A stretch of 9,301 nt of DNA from Desulfobacterales bacterium. GTDB taxonomy: Bacteria > Desulfobacterota > Desulfobacteria > Desulfobacterales > JAFDCJ01. Position numbers and translations under genes: made by a program. Within the stretch, counting starts at the first letter, position 1, and each line of letters begins with the position of its first letter. The DNA is taken from the NCBI GenBank assembly GCA_020345785.1, contig CP070771.1, positions 5,331,310 to 5,340,610 on the forward strand. The letters run 5' to 3'. Of this stretch, positions 8,035-9,301 are shown piece after piece. Under the pieces are notes generated by a model. The model worked only from the letters and a program-made list of their open reading frames with translations. It did not search any database and was not told where the DNA came from.

Positions 8035-9165
8035 CTAACAGGACGCGATAAGTTCCTTCAAGACATCATAAACTCTGACAAGACTTTTCAAGCTTACCCA
8101 TTCATCCGCCGCGTGAGCACCATGGCCGATCGGGCCGAAAAGAACAGAAGGTATGCCCGCCTGAGCGGACAGCGCCGAATCCGCCCAGAAAGAAATCCCC
8201 ACCGTCGAGGATCGGGGTGAAGCCTTTTGTAAACGCTTTAAAATCCAAGCATCAGCAGGTATGCTGTGCGGCCGCCTGACAAATAGCTCTCGAGCCGTTG
8301 CCGCATGCCCGCCGGGGTGATTTTTGACGGCTTGAAGAACCCGTTCCATTTCCCGGCTGAGATCCTGCTGCGATTCTCCGGGGAGTGTGCGCCTTTCCCA
8401 GCGCAAACGTGAATGGCTGGGAATAACACTCAGTTCGGTGCCGCCTTCGATGGTGCTGCTGTGCAGGGTGGCATAACCCAACAAAGAGTCGGGATCCCGT
8501 TCTATCAGATCCTGCTGGATCCTGTTCAACTCATTCAAAGCAGAACGCAATGGCAGGATGGCATCGATGCCTTCCGCGGGACGACTGCCGTGGGCTGCTT
8601 TGCCGGTTACTTCCAATTCATACCAGTTGAAGCCTTTATGTCTTACGCCGATTTCTTCCTCGGTCGGTTCCAGAAAGATTGCACCCCTCGGGGGCGGTGA
8701 GACCTTCAAAAGCCACTTGTTAACCAGGTACGCCATCCCCACACTTTGATCTTCTTCATCGGCCACGAATGTCAGCAATATGTCCAGGGGCGGCGGATGC
8801 CGGATGAAAAAATCGGCCAGCAGCAGCATGACGGCCACACTGCCCTTCATATCATAGGCGCCGCGGCCGTAGAGCCTATCTTCCTGCTGGCGCAGCGCGA
8901 AGGGAGCCGCCATCCCCTCGACACCGACGGTGTCAAGATGGCTGTTCAGCAAGATCGAGGTTTCTTGACGGATTCCCGGTATACGTGCGACGACGTTGGC
9001 TCTGCCGGGGCCTAAGGTCTGAATTTCGGCGTTGATATTCAGCTTATGCAGATAGTTCAGGACAAATTTTGCAAGCTCCTCTTCGCCGGGACCGGCGGAG
9101 AGCGTTGAATTGACGGAATTTATCCCAACCAGCTGACTCAATAAGGAAATGAATTGTTTTTCCAA
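8035..9165 (-). CDS. M20 family metallohydrolase (ArgE/DapE/carboxypeptidase G2-like deacylase)
   Basis: Di-zinc amidohydrolase of the ArgE/DapE/ACY1/CPG2 family, which removes acyl groups from amino acids or cleaves terminal peptides. The 376 residues match the usual length. Expected metal and catalytic residues are visible: His76 and Asp78 in NSHLDTV, bridging Asp105 in GRGAYDMKGS, catalytic Glu137 and ligand Glu138 in ADEED, Glu166 in FLEPTE, dimerisation-domain His192 in GKAAHGSRP, and C-terminal His351 in GAHAADEW. The start is TTG at 9165: the protein begins at the family's normal point, GGAG lies ten bases upstream, and a good promoter precedes it. The adjacent arginine genes make N-acetylornithine deacetylase (ArgE) an attractive guess, but the family is too diverse to fix the substrate, and it could be a succinyl-diaminopimelate or dipeptide hydrolase. 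Confidence 0.88.
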   Translation of the reverse strand: MEKQFISLLSQLVGINSVNSTLSAGPGEEELAKFVLNYLHKLNINAEIQTLGPGRANVVARIPGIRQETSILLNSHLDTVGVEGMAAPFALRQQEDRLYGRGAYDMKGSVAVMLLLADFFIRHPPPLDILLTFVADEEDQSVGMAYLVNKWLLKVSPPPRGAIFLEPTEEEIGVRHKGFNWYELEVTGKAAHGSRPAEGIDAILPLRSALNELNRIQQDLIERDPDSLLGYATLHSSTIEGGTELSVIPSHSRLRWERRTLPGESQQDLSREMERVLQAVKNHPGGHAATARELFVRRPHSIPADAWILKRLQKASPRSSTVGISFWADSALSAQAGIPSVLFGPIGHGAHAADEWVSLKSLVRVYDVLKELIASC

Positions 9166-9218
9166 TGAATGTCGTCTCCAGGATGTGTGGAATCTTTGTG
9201 CTTACTTTTTTTAGGAGG

Positions 9219-9247
9219 ATATTATATAGACTCTGAGGCGATGTCAA
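9219..9247 (-). promoter_or_regulatory. Sigma70-type promoter for the M20 hydrolase
   Basis: On the minus strand a perfect TTGACA (9247-9242) precedes overlapping -10 candidates: perfect TATAAT (9226-9221) with a 15-base spacer, or TAATAT (9224-9219) with a 17-base spacer. Transcription would begin near 9212-9214, about 50 bases before the TTG start. Confidence 0.65.
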
Positions 9248-9267
9248 TTGCAACGGCATAGGGGGGA

Positions 9268-9301
9268 GAGGTTTAGAGGTTTGGGGCTTCGCCCTTCGGG
9301 C
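9268..9301. repeat. Start of another short tandem-repeat tract, cut by the window end
   Basis: Two 8-bp units (GAGGTTTA, GAGGTTTG) are followed by 7-bp units GGGCTTC and GCCCTTC and a partial GGGC. The last part also forms alternative GGGC-TTC-GCCC and GCCC-TTC-GGGC hairpins. The switch from 8- to 7-base periods resembles the argG-carA spacer. Only the first ~34 bases are visible. Confidence 0.45.

Noticed and set aside
9211..9228. A plus-strand AGGAGG sequence like a strong Shine-Dalgarno
   Set aside because: No ATG, GTG or TTG follows at usable distance on the plus strand; the sequence belongs to the promoter and early transcribed region of the minus-strand M20 gene.

Overview
The window reads as chromosomal DNA of a Gram-negative, moderately GC-rich proteobacterium-like organism. 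Gene content and the degenerate short-repeat intergenic DNA feel most like Desulfobacterota (the former sulfate-reducing Deltaproteobacteria). That placement is a judgement from the sequence, not a database result. No phage, transposon, tRNA, rRNA or CRISPR is visible.

Layout: 1-648 (+) is the 3' part of an MscS-type mechanosensitive channel gene. Converging on it is a minus-strand arginine/pyrimidine block: argG (6593 to 5328), a 334-bp spacer built almost wholly of degenerate 7-, 8- and 9-base tandem repeats (4994-5327), then carA and carB (4993 to 670), which overlap by 8 nt. CarAB makes carbamoyl phosphate, which ornithine carbamoyltransferase (not in the window) turns into citrulline. 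ArgG condenses citrulline with aspartate on the way to arginine. Right of argG lie a PLP-dependent aminotransferase (6855-8033, +) and an ArgE/DapE-type M20 metallohydrolase (9165 to 8035, -), converging tail to tail with a 1-nt gap.

The most notable element is the 261-bp gap between argG and the aminotransferase. On the argG strand it holds, in order: a sigma70-like promoter (TTGACA, 17 nt, CATATT) whose -35 box is the centre of a 16-bp palindrome; an unannotated 28-codon ORF (6756 to 6670) with 10 arginine codons that uses all six Arg codons; and a strong GC-rich terminator hairpin with a U tract immediately before the argG Shine-Dalgarno. The RNA has four segments that can pair 1:2, 2:3 or 3:4 in mutually exclusive ways, the logic of the classical trp/his attenuators. 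I infer arginine-responsive transcription attenuation of argG, possibly extending to carAB if they are co-transcribed. Classical bacterial arginine control is by the ArgR/AhrC repressor, so a ribosome-mediated arginine attenuator would be unusual.
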